NCBI GenBank assembly: GCA_964618405.1
Contig: CAZUAY010000063.1
Location: 1-15,414 of the forward strand
Source of the DNA: JBBQIY01 sp964618405
Lineage (GTDB): Bacteria; Verrucomicrobiota; Kiritimatiellia; RFP12; UBA3636
Direction of reading: 5' to 3'
DNA: 15,414 nucleotides
Shown in pieces: positions 1 through 7,173 of this stretch. Under the pieces are notes generated by a model. That model did no database searches and was not told where the DNA came from. It was given only the letters and a program-made list of their open reading frames with translations. Numbering within the stretch: position 1 is the stretch's first letter; each line of letters begins with the position of its first letter. A program made the translations under genes and the position numbers.

Positions 1-73
1 CGACAAAGTTAGCGACAAAGCTAACGACAAAGTTATTTCGCAACTCACAACTCGCTACTCGCAACTCGCTACT
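1..73. repeat. Two short tandem repeat arrays before trpA
   Basis: Positions 1-35 hold three copies of a 12-base unit close to CGACAAAGTTAG (the third lacks its last base). Positions 48-59 and 62-73 hold two exact copies of CAACTCGCTACT at a 14-base period, with a partial third copy (CAACTCA) at 41-47. The arrays run to within seven bases of the trpA start codon and are continued by a C-run, so no purine-rich ribosome binding site is present. They look like non-coding filler between trpA and whatever lies upstream, which in most trp operons would be trpB. The upstream edge is cut by the window. Confidence 0.8.
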
Positions 74-79
74 TCCCCC

Positions 80-883
80 ATGAACCGCATAGACACCACC
101 TTCAAAAAACTCGCCGCCGAAAACAAAAAAGCACTCATATGTTTTTTCTCTGCCGGCGATCCCGATCACGCAACCAGCTTAGCGATTCTCAGCGAAGCGT
201 GTAAAGCCGGGCTCGATATTATCGAACTCGGCGTACCCTTCTCTGATCCCACCGCTGATGGAGCCGTCATTCAGCGCGCTTCCCAACGCGCACTCAAAAC
301 CGGCGCATCGCTGAGCCAGACTATTGTACTTGCGAGTGAGTTACGGAAAACGACGGAGACACCCATCGTCCTTTTCTGCTACTACAATCCCATCTTCAAA
401 TACGGACTCGAACGCACGGCGAAGGAAGCAAAAGCGGCAGGCGTTGATGGCATACTCGTTGTTGACCTCCCGCCGGAAGAAGCCGGCCCGCTCGCCGCCG
501 CACTCGACGGTACCGGCATCCACATCATCCGGCTTGCCGCACCCACGACAACGCCTGAGCGCTTAAAAATGCTCGTGGATGGTGCGGGAGGCTTCCTGTA
601 TTTGATCACACGCCTTGGCGTTACCGGCACCGGTGGTCTCGATTACGAAGCGGTTAGAAAACATGCGGCGGAAGTCAAATCGATTTGCCCGTTACCCGTC
701 TGCCTAGGCTTCGGCATCAGCACCGGACAAGATGCAGCGACGCTCGCTCCGCTTGCCGATGGCATCATCGTCGGCAGCGCACTCGTTAGACTCGTTGAGG
801 ACAACGCCTCTACCCCCGCCGCCATGCCGGGCATCGTCGCCGCCAAAATCCGCGAATTGCGAGAAGGTGTTGATCGGGCATAG
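80..883 (+). CDS. trpA: Tryptophan synthase alpha subunit
   Basis: TrpA cleaves indole-3-glycerol phosphate to indole and glyceraldehyde 3-phosphate; indole is channelled to TrpB in the cytoplasmic alpha2-beta2 complex. The 267-residue length is normal for the family. The protein is a TIM barrel with the signature ELGVPFSDPTADG at 49-61, so the catalytic Glu49 and Asp60 fall at their usual Salmonella numbers. The flexible loop RLGVTGTGG (near residue 180) and the phosphate-binding GFGIST and IIVGSALV segments near the C-terminus are also present. I keep the ATG at 80 because the N-terminus matches family length. There is no Shine-Dalgarno sequence: the bases before the ATG are CTTCCCCC preceded by tandem repeats. 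trpB and other trp genes are not visible and are probably upstream of the window. The gene ends with TAG at 881-883, about 107 bases before lepB on the same strand. Confidence 0.97.
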   Translation: MNRIDTTFKKLAAENKKALICFFSAGDPDHATSLAILSEACKAGLDIIELGVPFSDPTADGAVIQRASQRALKTGASLSQTIVLASELRKTTETPIVLFCYYNPIFKYGLERTAKEAKAAGVDGILVVDLPPEEAGPLAAALDGTGIHIIRLAAPTTTPERLKMLVDGAGGFLYLITRLGVTGTGGLDYEAVRKHAAEVKSICPLPVCLGFGISTGQDAATLAPLADGIIVGSALVRLVEDNASTPAAMPGIVAAKIRELREGVDRA

Positions 884-895
884 CAAGCTTGCGTG

Positions 896-948
896 AGTGC
901 ACCCTCTCTCGGCTTCTCTCGCAACTCAGCCTTGCGAGAATGGGCACT
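896..948. repeat. Imperfect palindrome between trpA and lepB
   Basis: An inner perfect 8-bp stem, TCTCGCAA (917-924) with TTGCGAGA (932-939), has a 7-base loop. An outer arm AGTGCACCC (896-904) pairs with GGGCACT (942-948) with one bulged base. A further self-complementary GCAAGCTTGC lies at 883-892. No T-run follows, so it is not a clear intrinsic terminator. It could be a REP-like palindrome, an attenuating structure between trpA and lepB, or an mRNA-stabilising hairpin. Confidence 0.6.
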
Positions 949-990
949 TTGGAGTACCATATACCCATTATTAACGCGCGTTCCCGATCT

Positions 991-2286
991 ATGAAATTCT
1001 TTAAAAACCATAATCTCCGCAAAGCTGCTAAAGCGACGCTTCATGAAGCGCGCAATGTGCTGAATATGAACCGCGATTTGTTCGATGCCGATGTCGTCGC
1101 ATCCTTCGAGAACAAGATCGTCGGGCTATCAAAAGTAAACAGACACAGCTCCGCAGAGGAACTTGAAACGGCCATCCGCGCAACACAGGAGTTGGTCGAA
1201 ACCAGAACTCCAAAATGCGCTTCGCCCCAAATGCGTGAACTCGTCGAGACGCTTATCGTCGCCTTCGGCGTGGCGATGGCTTTTCGAGCCTATTTTTTCC
1301 AGCCCTTTAAAATCCCCACAGGATCGATGCAACCCACGCTCTACGGCATCCATTCAGTTACGGCGACGGATCCCGACAAGGGACCCGGGCTCTTGGATCG
1401 CATGCCGCTCAAGCCGTTCAAGTGGCTTGTTACCGGCACCTGGTACCGAGATGTTGTCGCCGAGTCCGATGGTTCTGTCTCGGTCTACACAGACGGCATG
1501 AAGGCACCTGGATACGTCCTGCTTTCTGTCGTAGGCAAAAAGTTCAAAGTTCCTCACGACGCCTATGATCGCCGCGATCTCAAAATTCCTAACCCGCGTC
1601 CCTTCGGCATGGCCGACAACCCGAATTCAAACCAACGCAACCTCGCGAGTGGCTATGTCAAAAAAGGCGAGCGACTCTGGGCAGGCTACATCACCTCCGG
1701 CGACCAGGTGTTCGTCAACCGCATGGCGTGGAACTTCTTCCCACCTAAGCGCAGTGATGTGATCGTATTTGCCACCAGTACTCCGGAACTCTTTTTCAGC
1801 AAACAAGCGGCATTTAAAGGACAAAAGTCTAATTCCAGCGAGACGCCAATTTCAAATTTACCCCTCATGCTCGTCGACACGCCCATTCAAGGTCTGACTG
1901 CCGGTCAGCACTACATTAAACGACTGGTCGGACTTCCCAACGAAACGATCTCCGTCACGCATCCGTATGTCTACGCAAATGGCGTCAAAATCGAAGGCCT
2001 TCTCGGCATGGATCGCGTAGCCTCAATGAAAGAATCCGTTCCGGGAGGCATGAAATACGCGGGCTATCATTGCACTGGGGACGAGGGTCTGCCTCCAACA
2101 GGAAACGCCTACCTACAGAAGCCGGAGGACACGATTAAACTTGGCGATGAATATCTCCCCATGGGCGACAATACGCTCAACAGTTGGGACGGTCGATACT
2201 GGGGCGGTGTTCCTCGCATACAAATGCTCGGCCCTGGCGCACTCGTCTATTGGCCCTTCTCACGCAGATGGGGAATCATTCGTTGA
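991..2286 (+). CDS. lepB: Signal peptidase I (long form)
   Basis: A membrane serine protease of the S26 family that removes Sec/Tat signal peptides on the periplasmic side of the inner membrane. From the ATG at 991 it is 431 residues. The order is a charged, helical cytoplasmic N-terminus (1-80), one transmembrane segment (about 84-103), box B FKIPTGSMQPTL with nucleophile Ser112, box D HYIKRLVGLPNE with the general base Lys310, and box E MGDNTLNSWDGRYWGG (391-406). Ser and Lys are about 200 residues apart, against about 55 in the E. coli enzyme, so there are large insertions. Long LepB proteins of this kind, with an alpha-helical N-terminus, are familiar to me from Verrucomicrobia. An in-frame TTG at 889 would add 34 residues encoded by the palindrome; I reject it because the added segment is not conserved-looking. 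No good Shine-Dalgarno sequence is seen before 991. It is probably co-transcribed with trpA and ends at the terminator 2296-2321. Confidence 0.93.
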   Translation: MKFFKNHNLRKAAKATLHEARNVLNMNRDLFDADVVASFENKIVGLSKVNRHSSAEELETAIRATQELVETRTPKCASPQMRELVETLIVAFGVAMAFRAYFFQPFKIPTGSMQPTLYGIHSVTATDPDKGPGLLDRMPLKPFKWLVTGTWYRDVVAESDGSVSVYTDGMKAPGYVLLSVVGKKFKVPHDAYDRRDLKIPNPRPFGMADNPNSNQRNLASGYVKKGERLWAGYITSGDQVFVNRMAWNFFPPKRSDVIVFATSTPELFFSKQAAFKGQKSNSSETPISNLPLMLVDTPIQGLTAGQHYIKRLVGLPNETISVTHPYVYANGVKIEGLLGMDRVASMKESVPGGMKYAGYHCTGDEGLPPTGNAYLQKPEDTIKLGDEYLPMGDNTLNSWDGRYWGGVPRIQMLGPGALVYWPFSRRWGIIR

Positions 2287-2295
2287 ACACTGGGA

Positions 2296-2321
2296 GCACA
2301 GGCATCTTGCCTGTGCATTTT
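2296..2321 (+). terminator. Intrinsic terminator after lepB, on a dispersed-repeat-like hairpin
   Basis: A perfect 9-bp stem GCACAGGCA (2296-2304) and TGCCTGTGC (2308-2316), with a TCT loop, is followed by ATTTTCTATTCGTTTTT. It lies 10 bases after the lepB stop and 28 bases before the end of the convergent minus-strand gene, so it may stop transcription from both sides. On the minus strand the sequence after the stem is not T-rich, so it is better as a terminator for lepB. The motif (GGGAGCACAGGCATC...TGCCTGTGC) resembles short palindromes that, from memory, occur many times in Verrucomicrobia and Planctomycetes genomes. Confidence 0.75.
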
Positions 2322-2348
2322 CTATTCGTTTTTCGCCTACCGCTTTGT

Positions 2349-2837
2349 TTACTTCAACTGGTCGGTATAGGGTCTAGAAGGCAGTTTAGCTTGCGCCTCG
2401 TAGGCATCGGCTAATGCCTTATCCTTGTAAACACGAAGCACGCAATGTGGCTCGCAGCGTGATTCCATATCCATGACCGGGTACAGGCCTGCGGCCTGCA
2501 TCACCGGTTCTATCCATCCCATGCAGTGATCGCAATAAAGCCCGAACGCTTTCGCGTCGTTATCGAGTGCCTTGGACAAGCTGGGACAGCGGTGCATACG
2601 GAGCTCAAAGAAATCGTCGGTCAGAAGGGTGTCAGCTTTGCAGTTTTCCTCGTGCACAATCCGAGTCCAGTATTCTGCACAGGCGGCAATGCCACCCGCC
2701 CGAAACTGGTCTGCCAACGCAAGGCTCTGCAACCGCCCCAATTCTTTCCAATAGGCAACTAAGGCGTCGTGCCCACGGACTTCAATCGCCTTAAAAACTT
2801 CGTTATAGAACCGCACAAAATGATCGCTGGGTATCAT
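2349..2837 (-). CDS. Small cysteine-rich protein, L-2-amino-thiazoline-4-carboxylic acid hydrolase-like
   Basis: A 162-residue soluble protein without signal peptide or membrane segment. The N-terminal half (about 1-75) is predicted helical. The C-terminal half carries a cysteine pattern: HRCPS with Cys84, YCDHC with Cys102 and Cys105, then a conserved-looking Gly117, and RCEPHC with Cys128 and Cys132. This layout (RCP, then C-x-x-[CD], a Gly, and a final Cys before a beta strand) fits my memory of the family annotated as L-2-amino-thiazoline-4-carboxylic acid hydrolase. That is a broad group of mostly uncharacterised small proteins from anaerobes, so the name is not proof of the reaction. 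Translation starts at the ATG 2835-2837, which overlaps the TGA of the upstream gene (ATGA) and is preceded by a strong GAAGGAGG eight bases away. It is the last gene of the three-gene operon. It is probably a hydrolase or metal/thiol protein acting with the upstream lyase; the substrate is unknown. Confidence 0.65.
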   Translation of the reverse strand: MIPSDHFVRFYNEVFKAIEVRGHDALVAYWKELGRLQSLALADQFRAGGIAACAEYWTRIVHEENCKADTLLTDDFFELRMHRCPSLSKALDNDAKAFGLYCDHCMGWIEPVMQAAGLYPVMDMESRCEPHCVLRVYKDKALADAYEAQAKLPSRPYTDQLK

Positions 2838-3274
2838 AAGCGCCTCCTTCGAACCGTCTCGACATAATGCAGGTCATCAAACACCTCGGTAATGATTTCG
2901 AAAGGCGTTCCCTCCGCTAAAGCTTCATTCAACACGGTGGTCTGATGGCGAAAAGCCGCATCAAGCGGTATGCCGTTGGCCTTGAGTGTGGCGGCGGCCG
3001 GACAGCGCGTGACTTCGACACGCGTTTCATCGTCACGGCGCTCCACAGTGAACGATCCGCCTTCGCGTTCGAGATAATAAGTCCAGTGCTCAATCAAGTG
3101 CTCGGGATTGCCTGCCATGAGATCATCACGGATGGCCTTATACACGTCACGCGCCGTATTCCGGATAATATTATCAAGGAATGCTACACCATACGTCTTG
3201 CGCAGATAGGCGATCGTTCCGTTGGTGGTACGGTGAAAATCGAGGTGCAGATTGCCAGTGTCCTTGTAACGCAT
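2834..3274 (-). CDS. Small protein paralogous to its neighbour, lacking the cysteine cluster
   Basis: From the ATG at 3272-3274, preceded by AAGGGG, it has 146 residues. A start 29 codons further upstream (3361) would run back through the end of the lyase gene and is rejected. The N-terminus has an LHLDFHRTTNGTIAYL segment followed by helices, then EHWTYYLEREGG (62-73), and VEVTRCPAAATLKANG (86-101) with Cys91 as the only cysteine. Laid against the next gene, VTRCPAAATLKAN matches MHRCPSLSKALDN. FRHQ (108-111) falls where the partner has YCDHC, and LHYVETV falls where the partner has PHCVLRV. I infer that the two are homologous and that this copy has lost the likely catalytic or metal-binding cysteines. 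It may be a regulatory or structural subunit. The stop overlaps the next start by ATGA, so the two proteins are translationally coupled, which suggests a hetero-complex. Confidence 0.65.
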   Translation of the reverse strand: MRYKDTGNLHLDFHRTTNGTIAYLRKTYGVAFLDNIIRNTARDVYKAIRDDLMAGNPEHLIEHWTYYLEREGGSFTVERRDDETRVEVTRCPAAATLKANGIPLDAAFRHQTTVLNEALAEGTPFEIITEVFDDLHYVETVRRRRL

Positions 3275-3290
3275 GTGAAGCCCCTTGTGT

Positions 3291-4280
3291 TTACAAACCG
3301 TCAGGAAAGATGTATTTCTGCTCGCGTGCAAGGGCTTCGTCGATACGAGCGCGATCGGCATCGTTCAACACGTAGCCCATGTGCATAAAGGCACTGCTAA
3401 AGAGACCGAGCTTCACGAGTGCGTACTTCAAACCGCCCAGCCAAAGGTGGATGTCGCGCCCGAAAAGATCCCAGAGCAGTTCATTCGATCGTAGTTGCCA
3501 AGCTTCCGCCGCCTTTGCATCGCCAGACGCCTGCGCATCCAAAGCGCGCCGAATCAGGCCACCGTTTAGGATTGCAGTGCCAAGCAACACCCCGTCATAA
3601 CCTGGACCCGTTGCCGAAAGCACGTCAAATTCGTTTCCAGTCAGCACCGCGAGCTCGGGACGCTGCCGCTTTACGGCGAGCAACGCATCTCGATAGGTAG
3701 CATCCCCGGAGGAGTCCTTCACAAAACTCACCTTGGCGTGCATGGCGATCTCTCGCCAAACATCTAAATTCAGGGGAGAATCATCTGGCTGCTTCAGCAC
3801 ATAGAGACCGACGGGCACTTCCGCCATTTCAAGCGCCTCCAGAAAATAACGTTTCAGGGCGGACCCATTGCAGAATCGGATCATCCAAGGTGGGGCAACA
3901 ACGACAGAATCAGCACCTGCATCTTGCATGCGGCGAATATTCTCACAGACGCGAGCGGCGGAAGTGTCTGACACCTGAGCGGCAACATGCAGCCGTGAAC
4001 CGGACAAGCGTTTAACTTCACGCACCAATTCCGCGCGTTGCTGATCCGGCATCAGGGCCCCTTCTCCACAAGTACCCGCCACGAACAATCCCCCTATGCC
4101 AAGACGTTCCTGATGCACTACAGTTTTCGCTAGCGATTCTTTATCGATTGCGCCTGAGGAAAGAAATGGCGTCGGCATCGCCGACCAAATGAATTTAGGT
4201 TCGTCGCCGGTCACATTAAACTTTGGCGACTGAAAAGCGGGTTGTTTCTGTGATTGTGGCTGCTGCGTAGAAATTTTCAT
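3291..4280 (-). CDS. DapA/NAL-family (class I aldolase) lyase, substrate unknown
   Basis: A 329-residue TIM-barrel enzyme of the dihydrodipicolinate synthase / N-acetylneuraminate lyase superfamily, which uses a Schiff-base lysine to cleave or condense pyruvate-linked substrates. It has GTCGEGALM at 69-77 (normally GTTGE or GSTGE; the second Thr is Cys71), the conserved Tyr160 in PVGLYVLKQP, and the Schiff-base Lys188 in FVKDSSGD. The arginine that binds the second substrate carboxylate in real DapA (just after YNVP) is replaced by a KQPDDS segment, so I do not call it dapA. Before the barrel is a Gln/Pro-rich tail of about 25 residues. Translation starts at ATG 4278-4280, with AAAGGGAAA upstream. 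It is the first gene of a three-gene operon, 16 bases ahead of the first small protein. Candidate substrates are 2-keto-3-deoxy sugar acids, sialic acid or hydroxyproline-type keto acids; nothing here decides between them. Confidence 0.85.
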   Translation of the reverse strand: MKISTQQPQSQKQPAFQSPKFNVTGDEPKFIWSAMPTPFLSSGAIDKESLAKTVVHQERLGIGGLFVAGTCGEGALMPDQQRAELVREVKRLSGSRLHVAAQVSDTSAARVCENIRRMQDAGADSVVVAPPWMIRFCNGSALKRYFLEALEMAEVPVGLYVLKQPDDSPLNLDVWREIAMHAKVSFVKDSSGDATYRDALLAVKRQRPELAVLTGNEFDVLSATGPGYDGVLLGTAILNGGLIRRALDAQASGDAKAAEAWQLRSNELLWDLFGRDIHLWLGGLKYALVKLGLFSSAFMHMGYVLNDADRARIDEALAREQKYIFPDGL

Positions 4281-4331
4281 GAACGGTTTTCCCTTTCAGT
4301 ACTGTTTTAGCGTACTGTTGTTAAGGAGCCA

Positions 4332-4361
4332 ACTATACAACTTAAACTCGAGATTTGTCCA
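4332..4361 (-). promoter_or_regulatory. Candidate sigma70 promoter of the lyase operon
   Basis: Reading the minus strand, TGGACA (4361-4356) and TATAGT (4337-4332) are separated by 18 bases; each differs from consensus at one position. Transcription would begin near 4325, giving a leader of about 45 bases. Within that leader the octamer AACAGTAC occurs twice on the minus strand (plus-strand 4299-4306 and 4312-4319, 13 bases apart), a possible regulator site or simply chance. Confidence 0.5.
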
Positions 4362-4488
4362 GCATTTTTGATGCTCCGCGCCCGCAGGATTGCAAAGCTC
4401 ACTTTCCAACTGGGAAAACACTACGATGTCGAGTACAATGCGCCCTGTAGTCACCGCCAATACAGACTTCGTTTTTCGACATTCTACA

Positions 4489-7041
4489 ATGCACGCCTCA
4501 CTTCCAATAACTCACACACGCCACTCTCTTCCAGACCTCCCCGTCAAACAAATCCTCCCACAGCTCAAAGCTGCGTTGGCAGCGCACGGTGGCAGTGTCC
4601 TCACTGCGCCACCGGGCTCCGGAAAGACGACGCTCGTCCCCCTCGCGCTTCTCGATGAACCGTGGCTTGCAGGCAAACGCATCCTCATGCTTGAACCGCG
4701 TCGCATGGCCGCACGCGCAGCCTCATGGCGTATGTCGGATCTGCTCGGCGAAACGGTTGGCACTACCGTGGGACACCACATTCGCTTTGAACGAAAGATC
4801 GGTCGCGACACGCGCATCATCGTGCTAACCGAAGGCTTGCTGTCGCGTCGTCTTCTCTCAGAACCCGAGTTGGCCGATGTCGGGCTGATCATTTTCGATG
4901 AGTTCCATGAGCGGAGCATCAACGCAGATTTCGGACTCGCTCTCGCCCTCGATGTGCAGCGCAATTTGCGTCCTGATCTGCGCCTCCTCGTCATGTCCGC
5001 CACGCTCGACGCCGCGCCGGTGGCACGTCACCTCGGACCCGGAACTCCCGTAATTTCTGCCGACGGGCGGATGTTCCCCGTTGAAACAATCTTCGCGCCG
5101 CGCCCCGTTGCGGAACGCATTGCCGAACGCACGGTCGCCATCATCAACCGCGCCCTTCGCGAACAGCGTGGATCCATCCTCGCCTTCCTTCCCGGAGAGG
5201 GCGAAATCCGGGCCGCCGCCGACGCATTGGGACACTGCCACGAAAGTGGCACCGACATTATTCCGCTCTACGCAGCGTTGCCGAAAGCCGAGCAAGATGC
5301 CGCGCTTCAGCCGTCACCGCTGGGTCGACGAAAAGTGGTGCTCGCTACCTCCATCGCCGAGTCCTCGCTGACCATCGATGGCATCACCGCGGTTGTTGAT
5401 TCTGGCTGCGCTCGTGTTTCACGCTTTTCGCACGCCACGGGGATGAGTCGCCTCGAAACCGTTCGCATTACCCGCGATCGCGCCGACCAACGTCGCGGCC
5501 GCGCCGGACGCCTCGGCCCCGGTGTCTGTTATCGCATTTGGTCCGAAGATGACGACAACCGCCTCGATCCCGCTTCGCCTCCTGAAATCCTCACGGCCGA
5601 TCTCGCGCCCGTCGTTCTACAAACGGCGGACTGGGGCCGCGCCGTGGCAGAGTCCCTACCCTGGCTCACACCTCCGCCCCTTGGCACGTGGAACCAGTCC
5701 GTTGAATTACTCAAAGATTTGCAAGCACTCGATAACAAGGCGTGCATCACGGCGCATGGTCGCCTCATGACCCGCCTCGGCACGCATCCGCGTTTGGCCC
5801 ATGCGATGGTTTCCGCAGCCGCAACGGGCAATACAGAAGCCATTTTTACCGCCTGCCTGCTAGCAGCGGCACTCTCCGAAGGTGGCGTCGGCGGTACACA
5901 ACTTTCCTCCAACATCGCTCATCTCGTATCAGAAGTTGAAGATCCCCGCGGCGCGATTGCGCCTGCTGTCCGACAGCGCATCAAGGAGCTAGCGACATCA
6001 TGGCGGCGCGACCTCGATGGTATTCCGGCGGCCAGCAACACGCGTGGCAGTGTCTCGATCGGCGTGCTGCTTGCCTGGGCGTATCCAGACCGCATCGGAC
6101 TTCGTCGCAAGACGGCCGATGACGAAGGGCGGTATCTGCTCAGTGGCGGACGCGGCGCCAAGTTGCGTCCTCGCGACCCACTGGCGGCAAACGATTGGAT
6201 CTGCGTTGCGGAGATCGATGACAGCAGCGCCGATGCCACAATACGGCTTGCCGCACCCATTACGCAAGCCGAAATAGAAACCAATTTCTCGCACCTCTTT
6301 CGAACCCTCGAAGTCCTCGACTGGAACCCGCGCACCAAGCGTGTCGACGCAGTAGAGCGAGAGTTGTTCGGCGAGGTTTTGATCCGTGAACGCCCCATCA
6401 AAAACCCAGACCCCGAATCCATTTTGAGCTGTCTGTGCGACGGCATTCGCCAAACGGGAATCGAGTGCCTCAACTGGACCGCTGCCGTACGCAATTTGCA
6501 GGCGCGCATTCGCACCGTAGCGACCGCCATGCCAGATGAGAATTTGCCCGATGTCTCAGACACCACACTGGCGGCAACGCTCGAAACGTGGCTCGGCCCT
6601 TTTCTCTACGGCAAGAAAACGCTGGAGCAAGCTGCTTCGACCGATCTGCATTCAGCTTTCATGACGCTGTTAGGCGCTTCGGCACGGCGGCTTGATACGC
6701 TGGCCCCGACGCATCTAGCGGTGCCCAGCGGTTCGAATATTCGCCTTGATTACACGGAATCGCAACCCTCGGCATCGGTGCGCATTCAGGAGGTTTTCGG
6801 CATGATGCGAACGCCGAAAATTGCGGAAGGTCGGATTCCGATTCTTTTAAAACTACTCTCCCCCGCCCAGCATCCTGTGCAAATTACAGCGGATTTGGAA
6901 AGCTTCTGGAAGAACGGCTATGCCGAAGTGCGCAAAGATCTTCGCGGCCGTTATCCCAAGCACTATTGGCCTGAAGATCCCTCGCAGGCTATTGCCACCC
7001 GCCGTACCTGCAAGCAGAGACTGCTTGCAGGGAGAGAGTAA
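4489..7041 (+). CDS. hrpB: ATP-dependent RNA helicase HrpB (DEAH-box)
   Basis: A cytoplasmic superfamily 2 helicase. HrpB proteins are widespread but their exact cellular RNA target is not settled. From the ATG at 4489 it has 850 residues (usual length 800-850). Motif I is APPGSGKTT (40-48) and motif II is DEFH (137-140), with SAT at 170-172. Later come ATSIAESSLTIDG, the motif VI segment QRRGRAGRLGPG, and the HrpB C-terminal domain ending in RGRYPKHYWPEDP. I chose 4489 because LPDLPVKQILPQLKAAL then sits at residues 14-30, close to the N-terminus as in known HrpB. In-frame ATG codons at 4426 and 4438, and a TTG at 4390, would add 17-33 residues of low-quality sequence. No convincing ribosome binding site distinguishes them. 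The last dozen residues (TCKQRLLAGRE) are encoded by a perfect hairpin repeat. The gene is divergent from the lyase operon and monocistronic by layout. Confidence 0.93.
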   Translation: MHASLPITHTRHSLPDLPVKQILPQLKAALAAHGGSVLTAPPGSGKTTLVPLALLDEPWLAGKRILMLEPRRMAARAASWRMSDLLGETVGTTVGHHIRFERKIGRDTRIIVLTEGLLSRRLLSEPELADVGLIIFDEFHERSINADFGLALALDVQRNLRPDLRLLVMSATLDAAPVARHLGPGTPVISADGRMFPVETIFAPRPVAERIAERTVAIINRALREQRGSILAFLPGEGEIRAAADALGHCHESGTDIIPLYAALPKAEQDAALQPSPLGRRKVVLATSIAESSLTIDGITAVVDSGCARVSRFSHATGMSRLETVRITRDRADQRRGRAGRLGPGVCYRIWSEDDDNRLDPASPPEILTADLAPVVLQTADWGRAVAESLPWLTPPPLGTWNQSVELLKDLQALDNKACITAHGRLMTRLGTHPRLAHAMVSAAATGNTEAIFTACLLAAALSEGGVGGTQLSSNIAHLVSEVEDPRGAIAPAVRQRIKELATSWRRDLDGIPAASNTRGSVSIGVLLAWAYPDRIGLRRKTADDEGRYLLSGGRGAKLRPRDPLAANDWICVAEIDDSSADATIRLAAPITQAEIETNFSHLFRTLEVLDWNPRTKRVDAVERELFGEVLIRERPIKNPDPESILSCLCDGIRQTGIECLNWTAAVRNLQARIRTVATAMPDENLPDVSDTTLAATLETWLGPFLYGKKTLEQAASTDLHSAFMTLLGASARRLDTLAPTHLAVPSGSNIRLDYTESQPSASVRIQEVFGMMRTPKIAEGRIPILLKLLSPAQHPVQITADLESFWKNGYAEVRKDLRGRYPKHYWPEDPSQAIATRRTCKQRLLAGRE
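7007..7031. repeat. Perfect hairpin inside the end of hrpB
   Basis: CCTGCAAGCAG (7007-7017), an AGA loop, and CTGCTTGCAGG (7021-7031) form an 11-bp perfect stem ending ten bases before the hrpB TAA. The CCTGCAAGC core recurs in both 59-bp repeats just downstream, so the palindrome belongs to the same repeat cluster. No T-run follows. Confidence 0.8.
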
Positions 7042-7052
7042 AAAGCTTCGCG

Positions 7053-7166
7053 AAAAAAAGCTCCGCCAGTTTTACCCTCTTCTTGCGGGCTATCTCAGCC
7101 TGCAAGCATGCAAAAAGAGCGCCGCAAGTTTTACCCTCTTCTTGCGGGCTGTCTCAGCCTGCAAGC
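7053..7166. repeat. Two direct repeats of about 55 bp, each with a hairpin (hrpB-zwf gap)
   Basis: Copy 1 is 7053-7107 and copy 2 is 7112-7166 (period 59). They are identical over 7068-7107 and 7127-7166 except for one base, and share most of the preceding 15 bases. Each holds CTTGCGGGCT (7082-7091 and 7141-7150), a five-base loop and AGCCTGCAAG (7097-7106 and 7156-7165), a 10-bp stem with one G-U pair. In copy 2 the left arm could instead pair with GCCGCAAG at 7121-7128, so two folds compete. The cluster fills the convergent hrpB/zwf gap. It may end transcription by structure, or be a REP-like element; neither strand has a clean T-run. Confidence 0.8.
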
Positions 7167-7173
7167 CTCGTCT

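Noticed and set aside
889..990. N-terminal extension of lepB from a TTG at 889
   Set aside because: The extra 34 codons run through the trpA-lepB palindrome and do not resemble a signal peptidase N-terminus; the ATG at 991 gives a plausible protein.
3275..3361. Longer N-terminus for the 146-residue small protein
   Set aside because: It overlaps the end of the lyase gene in another frame, while the ATG at 3272-3274 has AAGGGG at correct spacing.
4485..4490. TACAAT as a -10 box for a leaderless hrpB transcript
   Set aside because: It overlaps the start codon itself and has no -35 box at a suitable distance.
7042..7173. CRISPR-like array after hrpB
   Set aside because: Only two repeats of about 55 bp with a four-base gap between them, no spacer set and no cas genes.
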